Source: CAYNOZ01 sp964398955 (GTDB lineage Archaea; Methanobacteriota_B; Thermococci; Thermococcales; CAYNOZ01). Taken from it: 24,646 bases of DNA. Each line of letters opens with the position of its first letter. Within the stretch, counting starts at the first letter, position 1. The DNA is taken from NCBI GenBank assembly GCA_964398955.1, contig CAYNOZ010000016.1, forward strand, positions 1 through 24,646, in the 5' to 3' direction. Below are positions 1-8,605 of the stretch, piece by piece. Both the position numbers and the translations under genes were made by a program. Below the pieces are notes generated by a model that was not told the origin of the DNA, ran no database searches, and saw only the letters and a list, made by a program, of their open reading frames with translations.

Positions 1-644
1 TTGAGTATTTTTCCTGTTTGTGTGTACCATAGGTATAGGTCTAGTTCTCCTGGTTTTAGATTTACTTCTTCTGCTAGTTTGATGAAGTCTTTTTCAATGT
101 TTAGGTATCTTTTTTTGGTTAGTGTTTTTGGTATTTCTATTATGTTACTTTTTTCCATTATTCTTAGTATGTGTCTGTCTAGTATTCCTATTTCTTTATA
201 TCCTACGTTTCTGAGGAAATGGCTGCCTTCTTTGTATCCTATTCCTTTTACGTTTTCTTTTACCCATTTTCGGGCTGTGAATTGGTTTTCTTTTGTTTTT
301 ATTTTTTCTTTTATATTGTCTTTGTATTCTCTTGCTAGTACTATGTATTCGGCTCTTCTGTTGTAAAATCTGTATCCTTTTTGTTTTAGTACTTTTGTTA
401 TTTGATCTTTGGTTAGGTTTATGAATCTGTCTTTTCTTTTCATGTAGTTCTGTATTTCTATTCCTAGTTCTGCTGATGAGTTTGCTGTTAGTATGCAGAA
501 GCATAGTTCTTCGAACCATTCTTTGTTACTTTTTTTATGTAATTGTTCGAATTCTTTCATTCTTCTGTCGACTTTTTCTTTTATTTCTGAGTTTCTTAGT
601 TCTTCGATTTTTTTGATTAGATCTTTTCTTGTTTGGATTTCCAA
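1..644 (-). CDS. ogg: 8-oxoguanine DNA glycosylase/AP lyase, Ogg2 type (3' end cut by window edge)
   Basis: Helix-hairpin-helix GPD-family base-excision repair enzyme that removes 8-oxoguanine from DNA and nicks the abasic site. I translated the minus strand by hand: 214 open codons run off the left edge. Known archaeal Ogg2 proteins are close to 207 aa, so only a few residues should be missing. Visible motifs are the hairpin GIGYKEGSHFLRNVG with the candidate catalytic lysine K138, and ILDRHIL with the catalytic aspartate D156. The start is a TTG at 644. It lies 4 nt after the stop of the Lrp gene, and the AAGGGG spanning that stop serves as the ribosome site, so the two genes are almost certainly co-transcribed. 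An ATG start exists only internally (codon 29) and would delete the first conserved helices. The family assignment is firm; the exact start is inferred. Confidence 0.88.
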   Translation of the reverse strand, partial: MEIQTRKDLIKKIEELRNSEIKEKVDRRMKEFEQLHKKSNKEWFEELCFCILTANSSAELGIEIQNYMKRKDRFINLTKDQITKVLKQKGYRFYNRRAEYIVLAREYKDNIKEKIKTKENQFTARKWVKENVKGIGYKEGSHFLRNVGYKEIGILDRHILRIMEKSNIIEIPKTLTKKRYLNIEKDFIKLAEEVNLKPGELDLYLWYTQTGKIL

Positions 645-648
645 TTTT

Positions 649-1077
649 TTACCCCTTTACTTCCTCGAGTATTATTGCTGGGAATACGCTGTTTACTCCT
701 TCCATTTTTCCTATTTTTTCTGAGATTATTTCTGAGAGTTCTTCCCCATCTTTGGCCCATATGGTTGCCATTATGGTGTGGTCTCCTGTGGTTATTCTTA
801 CGTCTTTGGCTCTTTCTATTTTTTTCATTTCATTTGCAACTTTTAGGAATTTGTCGGGGGCTGTGTTTACTCCTGTTATTGATACGATGTCGTATCCCAT
901 TTTTGTTGGGTCTACTTCTAGTGTGTAGTTCTTTATTACTCCTTGGTTTTCTAGTTTCTGTATTCTTTTCCGTATTGCGGTTTCGCTTATTCCTATTTCT
1001 TCAGCGATTTTGGTATAGGCCATTCTTGAGTCTTCAGATAAGAGTTCGATTATTTTTTCATCTCTTTCATCGATCAT
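649..1077 (-). CDS. Lrp/AsnC family transcriptional regulator
   Basis: A 142-aa DNA-binding regulator. Residues about 1-60 form the AsnC-type winged helix-turn-helix (IAEEIGISETAIRKRIQKLE recognition segment). Residues about 65-140 form the RAM ligand-binding and oligomerisation domain. The length is normal for archaeal Lrp-like proteins. The ATG at 1077 is preceded by GAGGA. It is the first gene of a leftward pair with the Ogg glycosylase and diverges from a peroxiredoxin across a 133-nt spacer holding an inverted repeat, so it may control both transcripts and itself. The effector, such as an amino acid or a redox signal, cannot be read from the sequence. Confidence 0.9.
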   Translation of the reverse strand: MIDERDEKIIELLSEDSRMAYTKIAEEIGISETAIRKRIQKLENQGVIKNYTLEVDPTKMGYDIVSITGVNTAPDKFLKVANEMKKIERAKDVRITTGDHTIMATIWAKDGEELSEIISEKIGKMEGVNSVFPAIILEEVKG

Positions 1078-1170
1078 TGTATCCTCTGTCTAAATGTTGT
1101 TTGGACTTAAAAAGGTTTAAGTTCTAATATCGAATCTAATATTATGATATAATTCTAAATTATAACGAAA

Positions 1171-1187
1171 ATCATAAATATTATGAT
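1171..1187. promoter_or_regulatory. Inverted repeat over the peroxiredoxin TATA region (candidate Lrp operator)
   Basis: ATCATAA-ATA-TTATGAT is a perfect 7-bp inverted repeat with a 3-nt spacer, 24 nt before the peroxiredoxin start. It covers the best TATA-like stretch (CATAAATATT). A second half-site TTATGAT occurs at 1142-1148 in the same divergent spacer. This position is typical for a repressor site. Assignment to the adjacent Lrp protein is inference. Confidence 0.5.
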
Positions 1188-1210
1188 TCAATTTCAAATA
1201 TGGTGAAAAT

Positions 1211-1795
1211 ATGATAGAAGTAGGAGAAAAAGCACCTGAATTTGAAACCCAAATATACGATCCTGAAAAAGAAGAGGTAGACGAGCTAAATCTAAGAGAT
1301 CTAAGAGGAAAATGGACAGTGATGACCTTCCACCCAGGAGACTTCACCTTCGTCTGCGCCACAGACCTAGAAGGATTCGCAGAAAAATATGAAGACTTTA
1401 AAGAGGAAAACGCCGAAGTCCTAGCAGTAAGCACCGACACAGTTTTCTCACATAAAATGTGGGTAGAAACCTCTCCAAGAGTAGGTAAGGTACAATACCC
1501 AATACTCGAAGACATAAAGAAAGATATATCAAAAGCATATGGATTCCTAGGGGAAGGGGGAATGACAAAAAGAGGAACAGTAATAATAGACCCAGATGGT
1601 GTAGTTCAATACGTATCAGTTTTCAATGATAGACTAGGAAAAGATGTAGATCATATCTATAGAGCATTAAAAGGAATTAAGCACGTCTACGAAAATCCTG
1701 GAACTGAGAAAAAATTTGACATAATACCAGCGAACTGGGAACCAGGAGACGAACCAATGGAAATAACGATCCCCGATAGCATAGGCGAACTTTAG
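1211..1795 (+). CDS. Peroxiredoxin (AhpC/Prx1 group), single-cysteine form
   Basis: A 194-aa thiol peroxidase that reduces hydrogen peroxide and organic hydroperoxides. The active-site stretch HPGDFTFVCATDL carries the P42-T46-C49 motif, and R121 in KRGTVIID completes the usual catalytic set. The C-terminal PANWEPGDEPM segment of the AhpC group is present, but the resolving cysteine that normally precedes PANW is isoleucine. C49 is the only cysteine in the protein, so it should work as a 1-Cys enzyme that needs an external thiol or a partner protein. The start ATG follows GGTGA at 1202. It diverges from the Lrp-Ogg pair, which fits a shared oxidative-stress unit. Confidence 0.95.
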   Translation: MIEVGEKAPEFETQIYDPEKEEVDELNLRDLRGKWTVMTFHPGDFTFVCATDLEGFAEKYEDFKEENAEVLAVSTDTVFSHKMWVETSPRVGKVQYPILEDIKKDISKAYGFLGEGGMTKRGTVIIDPDGVVQYVSVFNDRLGKDVDHIYRALKGIKHVYENPGTEKKFDIIPANWEPGDEPMEITIPDSIGEL

Positions 1796-1815
1796 AAATA
1801 CTAAATCTTTACCAG

Positions 1816-1821
1816 TTTTTT
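1816..1821 (+). terminator. T-tract terminator after the peroxiredoxin gene
   Basis: A run of six T about 20 nt past the stop, followed by more T-rich sequence. Archaeal RNA polymerase often stops on such U-tracts without a hairpin. Weak evidence only. Confidence 0.35.
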
Positions 1822-1872
1822 CAATCTTAATTTATAAATTTTTAATTCTATTTCTTTAATGATTTGAAAGTT

Positions 1873-1928
1873 GTAAAGAAATGTTGTAAGGTTTTGAAGA
1901 ATTCTTTACGGATCGCTAGATTTATAAG
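1873..1928 (+). promoter_or_regulatory. Promoter with upstream inverted repeat for the 87-aa gene
   Basis: GTAAAGAA (1873-1880) and TTCTTTAC (1902-1909) are perfect 8-bp inverted copies 21 nt apart. They lie just before the TATA box TTTATAAG at 1921-1928, which is placed correctly for a transcript starting near 1950, about 20 nt before the start codon. The repeat could be an operator or the 3' hairpin of the peroxiredoxin transcript. The 14-mer around this TATA box recurs at 11471-11484 before the YfcC-family gene. Confidence 0.4.
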
Positions 1929-1970
1929 TTAAAGGTTTTGTTTGATGATGGTTAGTCCGTTGGTGGTTGA

Positions 1971-2234
1971 ATGAAGGATCTGAGTCTCTTGAAAGAAGGT
2001 GTTAAATCCTTTAATAATAAGAAAAATTATGAAGCGATGGCCAAGTTGTTAAGGATTGGCAGAAAATGTTTTGAAGTGGAAATTGAGGGTAATTTCAGTG
2101 AAAAGTGTGGCATGGATAAGTATTTAAATAATTTATTAGGAGAATTGAAGTCCTTAGGTTTGCAGGTAGAATTAGAGGACTTTAAGCCTTTAAATGATAA
2201 TAAGTATTTGGCTAAATATCAGTACAAAGATTAG
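1971..2234 (+). CDS. Hypothetical protein, 87 aa
   Basis: I do not recognise this family. The protein is small, soluble and lysine-rich. A predicted N-terminal helix is followed by alternating hydrophobic strands (CFEVEIEG, LQVELEDF, KYLAKYQYKD), so a compact alpha/beta fold is plausible. There are two cysteines (C33, C46) and no signal peptide or membrane segment. The ATG at 1971 has a GTGGTTGA ribosome site and its own TATA box. The gene ends 6 nt before the convergent PadR-TRASH regulator. Its mixed codon use differs from the strongly A-ending neighbours. It is probably a real gene, with function unknown. Confidence 0.6.
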   Translation: MKDLSLLKEGVKSFNNKKNYEAMAKLLRIGRKCFEVEIEGNFSEKCGMDKYLNNLLGELKSLGLQVELEDFKPLNDNKYLAKYQYKD

Positions 2235-2240
2235 GTTCCT

Positions 2241-2681
2241 CTAATTATCTCCTAATTCTATTTCTTTGTATGCTTTAGCACAATTTTCACAGCAAAATGT
2301 TAATTCTTCTCCGTTTATAACTTCATTATGTCCACCATTGTATATTTCACATCCACAGTATTCACATTCTGTTACTTGAGATTCTAAGATTGTTGATATT
2401 AGATCGCTGAATCTTTCAGCTAATTTCTGGAATTTTTCTTCTCCTTTTTCTGTTAGTCTGTATACTTTTCTTTTTCTTCCTTTTACTTTCTTTTTTGCAG
2501 ATTCTACGTATCCTTTTTGTTTAAAATCTTTTAGAAGAGGATAGATTTGTCCTGTGGAGGGTCTTTTCCCTGTTCTTTCTTCTAGTTCATCCATTATTTC
2601 GTATCCGTGTCTTGGGTTTTGGTCTAGTAGGGCTAGGGTGTAGAATTTTGTTAGGTTATTAAGGTATTCTGCTTCCTCCAT
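2241..2681 (-). CDS. PadR-family regulator with C-terminal TRASH metal-binding domain
   Basis: A 146-aa predicted metal-sensing repressor. Residues about 10-90 are a PadR winged helix (ALLDQNPRHGYEIMDEL, then TGQIYPLLKDFKQKGYV and the KRKVYRLTEKG wing). Residues about 104-140 are a TRASH zinc/copper-binding domain with C106, C109, C111 and then C130, C131, C134, matching the CX20CX3C pattern. It diverges from copA, and a perfect palindrome lies at the copA promoter, so it most likely derepresses copA when copper or a similar ion binds the TRASH cysteines. The ATG at 2681 follows AGGTGAT. TRASH joined to an Lrp-type helix-turn-helix is known from CopT-like archaeal regulators; the PadR fusion is less familiar to me. 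Domain calls are firm; the ligand is inferred. Confidence 0.88.
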   Translation of the reverse strand: MEEAEYLNNLTKFYTLALLDQNPRHGYEIMDELEERTGKRPSTGQIYPLLKDFKQKGYVESAKKKVKGRKRKVYRLTEKGEEKFQKLAERFSDLISTILESQVTECEYCGCEIYNGGHNEVINGEELTFCCENCAKAYKEIELGDN

Positions 2682-2746
2682 TTTATCACCTTGTTATTTC
2701 TTTGATGGTTATTGTATCTTAATTTATATATATCTTTTTCCGAAAT

Positions 2747-2784
2747 ATTTAAATATGATATATCATATAAAAACATATGGTGGT
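2747..2784 (+). promoter_or_regulatory. copA promoter, 16-bp palindromic operator and ribosome site
   Basis: The TATA-like TTTAAATA lies near 2748-2755. It is followed at 2753-2768 by ATATGATATATCATAT, a perfect 16-bp palindrome placed between TATA box and start, the classic position for a repressor. GGTGGT at 2779-2784 is the ribosome site for ATG 2788. An earlier in-frame ATG at 2755 lies inside the palindrome and has no ribosome site, so it is unlikely to be the start. Confidence 0.6.
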
Positions 2785-2787
2785 ACT

Positions 2788-5301
<2,514 letters not shown>

Positions 5302-5339
5302 CCAAACACAATTTCTTCCTCTTAAATTCATTTTCAAAA

Positions 5340-5346
5340 TTTTTTT
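5340..5346 (+). terminator. T-tract terminator after copA
   Basis: Seven T in a row about 40 nt past the copA stop, in a T/C-rich spacer before the aldo/keto reductase. CTTAAATT near 5320 could be the TATA box of the next gene. Confidence 0.35.
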
Positions 5347-5378
5347 CAATCACCAATACCTACTACCAATGTGTTTTC

Positions 5379-6266
5379 ATGATACCTAAAAGAGAATTTG
5401 GCCCAACAAGCCATATGAGCTCAGCAACTATTTTTGGAGGATATGCCTTAAGTAATGCAACCGAAAAGGAATCAAAAAAAGTTTTAAAGATCTTAAAGAA
5501 ATATGGAGTAAATCATATAGATACTGCGCCTGCATACGGAGATTCAGAACTGAGAATAGGCGAATGGATGAAGAAAGAGCGAGATTACTTCTTTTTAGCT
5601 TCAAAAGTTCATGAAAGATCATATGAAGGAGCAAGAAAAGAAATTAAAAACTCTTTAGAAAGATTAAACGTAGACAAAATTGATCTAATTCAAATACATA
5701 GCTTAACCAAAGAGAAACATTGGGAAAAAGTATTCTCAGGAGATGGAGCTCTCAAAGCTATGATCGAGGCTCAGGAACAGGGGTTAGTGGATTATCTTGG
5801 AGTAACAGGACATTCTTTAAAGGCTCCAAAAATGCATCTTAAGAGTTTGAGAGAATTTGATTTTGATTCCGTATTGTTACCGCTGAACTTTCCATTAATA
5901 CAAAATGAAAAATATTTAGAAGACTTTCAAAGATTGTTTGAAGAAGCTGAGGAAAAAAATGTAGCCGTACAAACAATTAAATCAGTTGCAAAGCGTTTAA
6001 GGAAGGATAATGAAGAAAAATCAAGTAATACTTGGTATAAACCATTGAAGAATCAGAAAAGAATAAACAAAGCCGTTAGATGGGTACTATCAAAGCCAAA
6101 CATCTTTCTAAATACTGCAGGAGACATTGATATTCTACCGAAGATCTTGGAAGCTGCAGATGAATTTGACCAAAAGAAATCACCATCTGATGAAGAAATG
6201 GAAAGAATGGTGAAAAATGCTGAAATGAAACCGTTATGGCCAGGTGGATTAGAGGGTGGACAATAG
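5379..6266 (+). CDS. Aldo/keto reductase family protein
   Basis: A 295-aa NAD(P)H-dependent oxidoreductase with the TIM-barrel fold. The catalytic tetrad is visible as D48 and Y53 (HIDTAPAYGDSE), K76 (LASKV) and H107 (IQIHSL). Typical features also include the LGVTGHS strand and a late AVRWVLSKP segment. The substrate cannot be told from the sequence; related archaeal proteins are annotated only to family level. No clear ribosome site precedes ATG 5379. It may use a short leader from the TATA-like CTTAAATT near 5320, and ATG 5415 would be a poorer alternative. It stands alone between copA and cspA and keeps ordinary T-ending codons to its end, unlike copA. Confidence 0.93.
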   Translation: MIPKREFGPTSHMSSATIFGGYALSNATEKESKKVLKILKKYGVNHIDTAPAYGDSELRIGEWMKKERDYFFLASKVHERSYEGARKEIKNSLERLNVDKIDLIQIHSLTKEKHWEKVFSGDGALKAMIEAQEQGLVDYLGVTGHSLKAPKMHLKSLREFDFDSVLLPLNFPLIQNEKYLEDFQRLFEEAEEKNVAVQTIKSVAKRLRKDNEEKSSNTWYKPLKNQKRINKAVRWVLSKPNIFLNTAGDIDILPKILEAADEFDQKKSPSDEEMERMVKNAEMKPLWPGGLEGGQ

Positions 6267-6401
6267 CTTTAATATTCGTTTTAATAATAGTTAATTCTTT
6301 TTTAAGTTATTTAGAAGTCCGATTATATGGTTTTTGATGAGAATTGGTGATTTTTTTAAATCAATTAAAAAGGAAGTAAAGTAAAATTTGATAATTTATG
6401 G

Positions 6402-6425
6402 ATTAATGATCTTGAAGTCATTAAT
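6402..6425 (-). terminator. Hairpin just after cspA
   Basis: ATTAATGA (6402-6409) and TCATTAAT (6418-6425) form a perfect 8-bp stem with an 8-nt loop, starting 5 nt past the cspA stop on the minus strand and followed by T-rich sequence. It may terminate transcription or protect the 3' end of the cspA mRNA. Confidence 0.45.
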
Positions 6426-6430
6426 TGTAA

Positions 6431-6622
6431 TTAAACTTTTTTCACGTTAGTTGCTTGTGGTCCTTTTGGCCCTTGTTCAGGAATGAATTCTACTTCATCT
6501 CCTTCTTCTAGGCTTGAACCGTCAGCTATTTCACTAGCGTGAACGAAATGGTCGTCTTCTCCGCTGACTTCGATAAATCCGAAGTTCTTACGAGGATTGA
6601 ACCATTTAACTGTACCTTTCAT
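6431..6622 (-). CDS. cspA: Cold-shock domain protein (CspA family)
   Basis: A 63-aa single cold-shock domain that binds single-stranded RNA and DNA as an RNA chaperone. It begins MKGTVKWFNP as the family does, with RNP1 KNFGFI and RNP2 HFVHAS, and ends near QGPKGPQATNV. I chose ATG 6622 because GAGGTGA lies at the right distance before it. An in-frame GTG at 6631 overlaps that ribosome site and would add only three residues. It is monocistronic, with a dyad in its promoter or leader and a hairpin after the stop. Its codon use contains more T-ending codons than the large neighbouring genes. Confidence 0.95.
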   Translation of the reverse strand: MKGTVKWFNPRKNFGFIEVSGEDDHFVHASEIADGSSLEEGDEVEFIPEQGPKGPQATNVKKV

Positions 6623-6650
6623 GTTACTCACCTCATTTGTTTTGAAATTG

Positions 6651-6721
6651 TTCCTATAGAAAAGCTTCGAACTGTTCTATAAGGACTATATATGTTAGAG
6701 TTGGAACCCTTTTAAACCTTT
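6651..6721 (-). promoter_or_regulatory. cspA promoter/leader with imperfect dyad
   Basis: On the minus strand two TATA candidates occur, TTTAAAAGG near 6711-6719 and CATATATAG at 6686-6694. Between them and the gene lie TCCTTATAGAA (6675-6685) and TTCTATAGGA (6651-6660), which pair as a 10-bp stem with one bulged A. If the upstream TATA box is used, this is a hairpin in a leader of about 70 nt. If the nearer one is used, it is a DNA operator at the transcription start. Confidence 0.4.
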
Positions 6722-6811
6722 TGTAAATATTTCTGGGATATATTTACTTCAAGTTAATGTATATTAAATTTATTTGATTTTAATATAAGTATTATTATAT
6801 TCTTTTTTGGA

Positions 6812-7318
6812 TTACATTAAGAAGTAATTTTTGCTTTCGCTCATGTCTATGAAGTTTGTTGCAGCTTCTTTTAGTTCTTTTGCAGTGCTTTCATCAAATC
6901 CCATTACTTCTACTCTTACTCCATTTGCTTTTAGATGGTTTACTAGGTCTTTGAAGTCTCCGTCTCCAGTTATTAGACATACTACGTCTAATTTTTCCGC
7001 CAATTTCATTGCATCTATTGCTATTCCCATATCCCAGTCTCCTTTTTTTGCTCCACCATAATAAACCTTTAAGGGTTTTTTCTTCACTTCAAATCCTATA
7101 CTTTCCAATAATTCAAAGAAATTACCCTCATCTGGTGTGGAAGATTCTATGGCATATGCTATGGCTCTAATCACTTTCCTATTTTGACTCGCTTTCTTTA
7201 ATAGAGCCTCAAAATCGACCTTATTACTGTGTAAGTTCTTTGCTGAGTAATACATATTCTGTACATCAACGAATATACCAATGCGCTGGTCATCATAAAT
7301 ACTTGTCAACTCTTTCAC
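6812..7318 (-). CDS. NYN-domain protein (LabA/DUF88-like predicted RNase)
   Basis: A 168-aa PIN-like nuclease fold. The acidic metal-site residues are visible: D18 in GIFVDVQN, D95 within KGDWDMGIAIDAM, and D118 and D120 in ITGDGDFKDLV. NYN proteins are predicted, and in several cases shown, to cut RNA. The listed start is a GTG at 7318. An AGGTGA overlaps it and would instead suit an in-frame TTG at 7309, while a TATATAAT just upstream allows a nearly leaderless transcript, so the start is uncertain by three codons. There is no partner gene; it is transcribed towards cspA on the same strand. Confidence 0.88.
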   Translation of the reverse strand: MKELTSIYDDQRIGIFVDVQNMYYSAKNLHSNKVDFEALLKKASQNRKVIRAIAYAIESSTPDEGNFFELLESIGFEVKKKPLKVYYGGAKKGDWDMGIAIDAMKLAEKLDVVCLITGDGDFKDLVNHLKANGVRVEVMGFDESTAKELKEAATNFIDMSESKNYFLM

Positions 7319-7483
7319 CTTTACTATTATATTATATAATAATTAAAATTTAGAAAAGTTAAATAGTTTTTGGATTACAAATCAACTAAAACTTAATTCT
7401 CTCCTTTACTTTCTTCTCTTTCCTTGCTCACATTCTTTTGGAAGCGAGCTTCTTAATCTTATGTTTAGGTTTTACTGGTTTAT

Positions 7484-8605
7484 TTAGTTTCTTAGTGATG
7501 ACCATTTTTTTGAGTGGGTGTTCTTCACTTTTTTTATTATTTTTTCTATTTTGTTTATTTTTGCTTTTGGGTTTGGTTTTTTGTATTTTTTAGGTTCTTT
7601 GATGTTTTCTATGTTTAATTCGGCTAGGCTGGCTATTACTGCTAGGTTTGTGTATGGTAGTCCTCCTTCTATTCCGTATCCTCCTCCTAGTATGGAGATG
7701 ATTTTGTTGTCGGTTATCTTTTTTGCTGTGTTGACTGCTATTTCCATCATTTTTCCGTATCCTTCTGCTGTTAAGTTTAGGTTTGTTATTGGGTCGGTGA
7801 AGTGGTTGTCTTGTCCTGCTTGGATTACCATTACGTCTGGATTGAATTCTTTTGCTATTGGTTTGAAAATTTCTTTAACTACTTTTAAGTATCCTTTATC
7901 TGAGGTTTTTCTAGGTATTGGCACATTGATGTTATATCCTTTTCCTTTTCCTTCTCCAGTTTCGTTTATGAATCCTGTTCCAGGGAATAGTGTTCTTCCA
8001 TCTTGGTGGGTTGATATTGTTAAAACGGATGGGTCATTGTAGAATATGGATTGGGTTCCATCGAAGTGGTGGGCGTCCCAGTCCCATACAAGCACCTTTT
8101 CTACGTTATGAACTTCTTGGATGTGTTTTATCATGATAGATACATTGTTTGTGAAGCAGAACCCATGTCCATGATCTGCAAATGCGTGATGCCCTCCTGG
8201 TCTAGCCATGACAAATGAATGATCTACTTTGTTGTTTAGTACTATGTCGCCACCTTTTATAGCTCCTCCTGCTGCTAATTTGGATTGTTCGTATGTTATA
8301 TCTTGGATTATGGTTTCTCCTTCATTGTCGATTGCTGTTCCGGTGTTGGTTTCGGCCATATTTTTTAATTCTTTTAGGTATTTTTCAGTATGAACTCTTT
8401 TTAACTGTTTTTCAGAGGCTTTTTCGGGTTTATATGTTTTAATTTGTGGTAAATCAAATATTCCTTCTTCTTCTAGTTGGTCCATTGTGTACATTAGTCT
8501 TTCCCGTCTTTCAGGGTGGGTTGGTGAATGTTCATGTAATAAGTAATTTTCATGATAAACTAATCCTGTGTTAGGGTATTTCTGTTCTTCAGATTTAATT
8601 TTCAT
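7484..8605 (-). CDS. Histone-deacetylase-like zinc amidohydrolase (class II HDAC / acetylpolyamine amidohydrolase superfamily)
   Basis: A 373-aa zinc-dependent deacetylase fold. Motifs in order are RPGGHHA with the charge-relay histidines H139 and H140, GFCFTNNV, WDWDAHHFDGTQ with zinc ligands D177 and H179, QAGQDNH with zinc ligand D266, and LGGGYG with the conserved tyrosine. Prokaryotic members remove acyl groups from small amides such as acetylpolyamines; the substrate here is unknown. ATG 8605 is chosen because AGGTGA lies 5 nt upstream. An in-frame GTG at 8614 overlaps that site. The gene overlaps the end of hyuA by 11 nt, so the two are translationally coupled. The C-terminal 50 residues are lysine-rich and likely disordered. 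Confidence 0.9.
   Translation of the reverse strand: MKIKSEEQKYPNTGLVYHENYLLHEHSPTHPERRERLMYTMDQLEEEGIFDLPQIKTYKPEKASEKQLKRVHTEKYLKELKNMAETNTGTAIDNEGETIIQDITYEQSKLAAGGAIKGGDIVLNNKVDHSFVMARPGGHHAFADHGHGFCFTNNVSIMIKHIQEVHNVEKVLVWDWDAHHFDGTQSIFYNDPSVLTISTHQDGRTLFPGTGFINETGEGKGKGYNINVPIPRKTSDKGYLKVVKEIFKPIAKEFNPDVMVIQAGQDNHFTDPITNLNLTAEGYGKMMEIAVNTAKKITDNKIISILGGGYGIEGGLPYTNLAVIASLAELNIENIKEPKKYKKPNPKAKINKIEKIIKKVKNTHSKKWSSLRN

Noticed and set aside
1942..1982. TTGATGA and CTGA near the 87-aa gene start as a box C/D RNA
   Set aside because: There is no D' box and no proper 10-12 nt guide spacing, and it overlaps the start of the coding frame.
2755..2787. Earlier ATG for copA, adding 11 residues
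   Set aside because: That ATG lies inside the palindromic operator and has no ribosome site, while ATG 2788 has GGTGGT at the right distance.
7428..7505. 25-codon minus-strand frame overlapping the HDAC-like gene end, lysine-rich, possibly continuing after a frameshift
   Set aside because: There is no ribosome site, it is very short and simple in composition, and I recognise no homologue. Kept only as a note.
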